Of a stretch of 7,547 nucleotides of DNA, positions 6,656-7,547 are shown in pieces. The DNA is taken from NCBI GenBank assembly GCA_002792995.1, contig PFPJ01000085.1, positions 1 to 7,547 of the forward strand, given 5' to 3'. Within the stretch, counting starts at the first letter, position 1. Every line of letters begins with the position of its first letter. The notes beneath the pieces were generated by a model that ran no database searches, was not told the origin of the DNA, and saw only the letters and a list, made by a program, of their open reading frames with translations. The translations under genes were made by a program, and so were the position numbers. Source of the DNA: Candidatus Magasanikbacteria bacterium CG_4_10_14_0_2_um_filter_41_10 (GTDB taxonomy: Bacteria > Patescibacteriota > Patescibacteriia > Magasanikbacterales > UBA922).

Positions 6656-7357
6656 ATGTCAACGCCAATGCAGACACACACAATCCATCTTTTAGCAAAA
6701 AAAGAGGTCGCAAAAAACGTATTTGAACTTCGATTTTCAAAGCCTGAATCTTTTGATTTTACACCCGGACAATTTGTCCAATTTTTGATACCCTCAGAGG
6801 AGAAAAAAACACCACGCTCTTACTCTCTTTCCTCACTTCCAAGCGATGCATATCTAGAATTTTGCATAAAATTCCTAGACGGTGGCCTTGCATCTGAACA
6901 TTTTAGAACAATGAATATCGGGACCGACATTGAATGCCGTGGACCACTTGGCAGATTTGTGGTTGATGAAAATAATGATGACCACTACTTTGTGGCAACA
7001 GGCGTTGGGTTGGCGCCAATCCTAGGGATGATTCGTTCTCTGATAGAAGAAAAAAAAGATGATCATCCTATTCGCTTACTCTTTGGTGTTCGTGAAGAAG
7101 ATGATCTGTTTTGGATTGATCGACTAGAAACACTGAAACAAAAACATAGTTTGTTCGACTACACAGTGACACTTTCTCAGCCACAACCAACTGGTGGATG
7201 GCAAGGTCTAAAAGGACGTGTAACAGAACACTTACTTCAGCATCTTGGGAAACAACGGTTTTATTTGTGTGGCAATGCAGCAATGGTAAAAGATGTACGA
7301 ACACTTCTTATTGAACATGGGGTAGATACCACAGATATTCACTTCGAAATTTTTTAA
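6656..7357 (+). CDS. Ferredoxin-NADP+ reductase-family FAD/NAD(P)H oxidoreductase
   Basis: A 233-residue flavoprotein expected to move electrons between NAD(P)H and a carrier such as ferredoxin. It has the complete two-domain FNR layout: an FAD-binding beta-barrel with RSYSLSS at 54-60 and GPLG at 96-99, then an NAD(P)-binding domain with TGVGLAPILGMI at 115-126, LLFGVREEDDLFW at 141-153 and CGNAAMV at 205-211, ending in an aromatic residue (EIF). There is no 2Fe-2S ferredoxin domain, haem domain or membrane segment, so it is a stand-alone soluble reductase. The start is ATG at 6656; a second ATG follows at 6668 and no Shine-Dalgarno site favours either. It is divergent from the Fe-S operon with 52 nt between them, so shared control is plausible. 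A role in supplying electrons for cluster assembly is inferred from position only; specificity for NADH or NADPH cannot be read reliably. Confidence 0.9.
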   Translation: MSTPMQTHTIHLLAKKEVAKNVFELRFSKPESFDFTPGQFVQFLIPSEEKKTPRSYSLSSLPSDAYLEFCIKFLDGGLASEHFRTMNIGTDIECRGPLGRFVVDENNDDHYFVATGVGLAPILGMIRSLIEEKKDDHPIRLLFGVREEDDLFWIDRLETLKQKHSLFDYTVTLSQPQPTGGWQGLKGRVTEHLLQHLGKQRFYLCGNAAMVKDVRTLLIEHGVDTTDIHFEIF

Positions 7358-7391
7358 CAATGATTAGTGACCAAGGATTAATGAACAGGTT

Positions 7392-7547
7392 TCATTTCGA
7401 TTTCATAGTTTCTATCGACTTCCAAAGCATTCTGCCAACTTCATCCATTAACTTCCAACATCGTTGATATTCTCGTGCTGAAATATATCCTCGTTTACAA
7501 GAAAAAAAGAGTTGATATTTGACTTAATGGACAAAATGGGAGGCTAG
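7392..7547 (-). pseudogene. 3' remnant of a four-helix-bundle (S23 / 23S rRNA intervening-sequence type) protein gene, with in-frame stop
   Basis: In one minus-strand frame ending at TGA 7392-7394, the translation after an in-frame TAA (7524-7526) includes YQLFFSCKRGYISAREY and then KLMDEVGRMLWKSIETMKSK. This follows the C-terminal pattern of small four-helix-bundle proteins: a YQL...GYIS turn followed by an EEVGRML..LI..L helix. Upstream of the stop the same frame continues as LASHFVH, which fits the preceding helix, so the TAA seems to interrupt the gene rather than lie before it. No start codon lies between the TAA and the conserved part except a late ATG inside it. The 5' part is outside the window. 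A sequencing error is the main alternative to true decay. Such genes are common in Patescibacteria. It converges on the reductase gene, with 34 nt between them. Confidence 0.55.

Noticed and set aside
7358..7391. Terminator after the reductase gene.
   Set aside because: No stable GC-rich stem with a T-run is visible between the two convergent genes.
7524..7526. Reading the in-frame TAA as a recoded codon.
   Set aside because: TAA ends sufB, sufD, the 208-residue gene and the reductase at natural family ends, so it is a normal stop here. TGA also ends sufU and the regulator, so there is no sign of UGA recoding either.

Overview
The window is dominated by one long minus-strand iron-sulfur (Fe-S) cluster assembly operon. 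Reading leftward from about 6603 the order is: an Rrf2/IscR-type regulator, an IscS/NifS-type cysteine desulfurase, SufB, an unrecognised 208-residue protein, SufD, SufS, a SufU/IscU-type scaffold, and SufC, which is cut by the left window edge. Genes overlap or nearly abut (ATGA overlaps at regulator/desulfurase and sufU/sufC, an 8-nt overlap into sufD, a 1-nt gap into sufS). The only real gap is 85 nt between sufS and sufU, and it holds degenerate 7-nt repeats. Key residues of every standard component are present: Walker A and Q-loop of SufC, three scaffold cysteines of SufU, PLP lysine and catalytic cysteine of both desulfurases, and the SufB Cys/Glu and SufD His expected at the SufB-SufD interface. 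A working SUF system is therefore likely.

Divergent from the operon, across a 52-nt intergenic region holding an extended -10 promoter and a candidate operator, lies a plus-strand FAD/NAD(P)H oxidoreductase of the ferredoxin-NADP+ reductase family (6656-7357). It could supply electrons for cluster assembly, but that link rests on position alone. At the right edge, converging on it, is the 3' part of a four-helix-bundle (S23/23S rRNA intervening-sequence) type gene on the minus strand. It has an in-frame TAA, so it looks degenerate.

Organism: AT-rich, compact, tightly overlapping genes, mostly without clear Shine-Dalgarno sites, small versions of SufD and SufU, and a four-helix-bundle gene. 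This suggests a small-genome bacterium such as a member of the Candidate Phyla Radiation (Patescibacteria); this is an inference. TGA is used as a stop at the regulator and sufU, which argues against the UGA-glycine code of Gracilibacteria/Absconditabacteria.

The most unusual item is the protein between sufB and sufD. It is not a known Suf component. It shows an ordered set of His/Asp residues (TH near the N-terminus, a G...PD segment, a second TH, then G-x3-H-x3-D) that resembles the metal-binding scheme of zinc-dependent phospholipase C-like proteins. Also notable are two different cysteine desulfurases in one operon, both with His in place of the usual Glu in the T-E motif near the PLP site.
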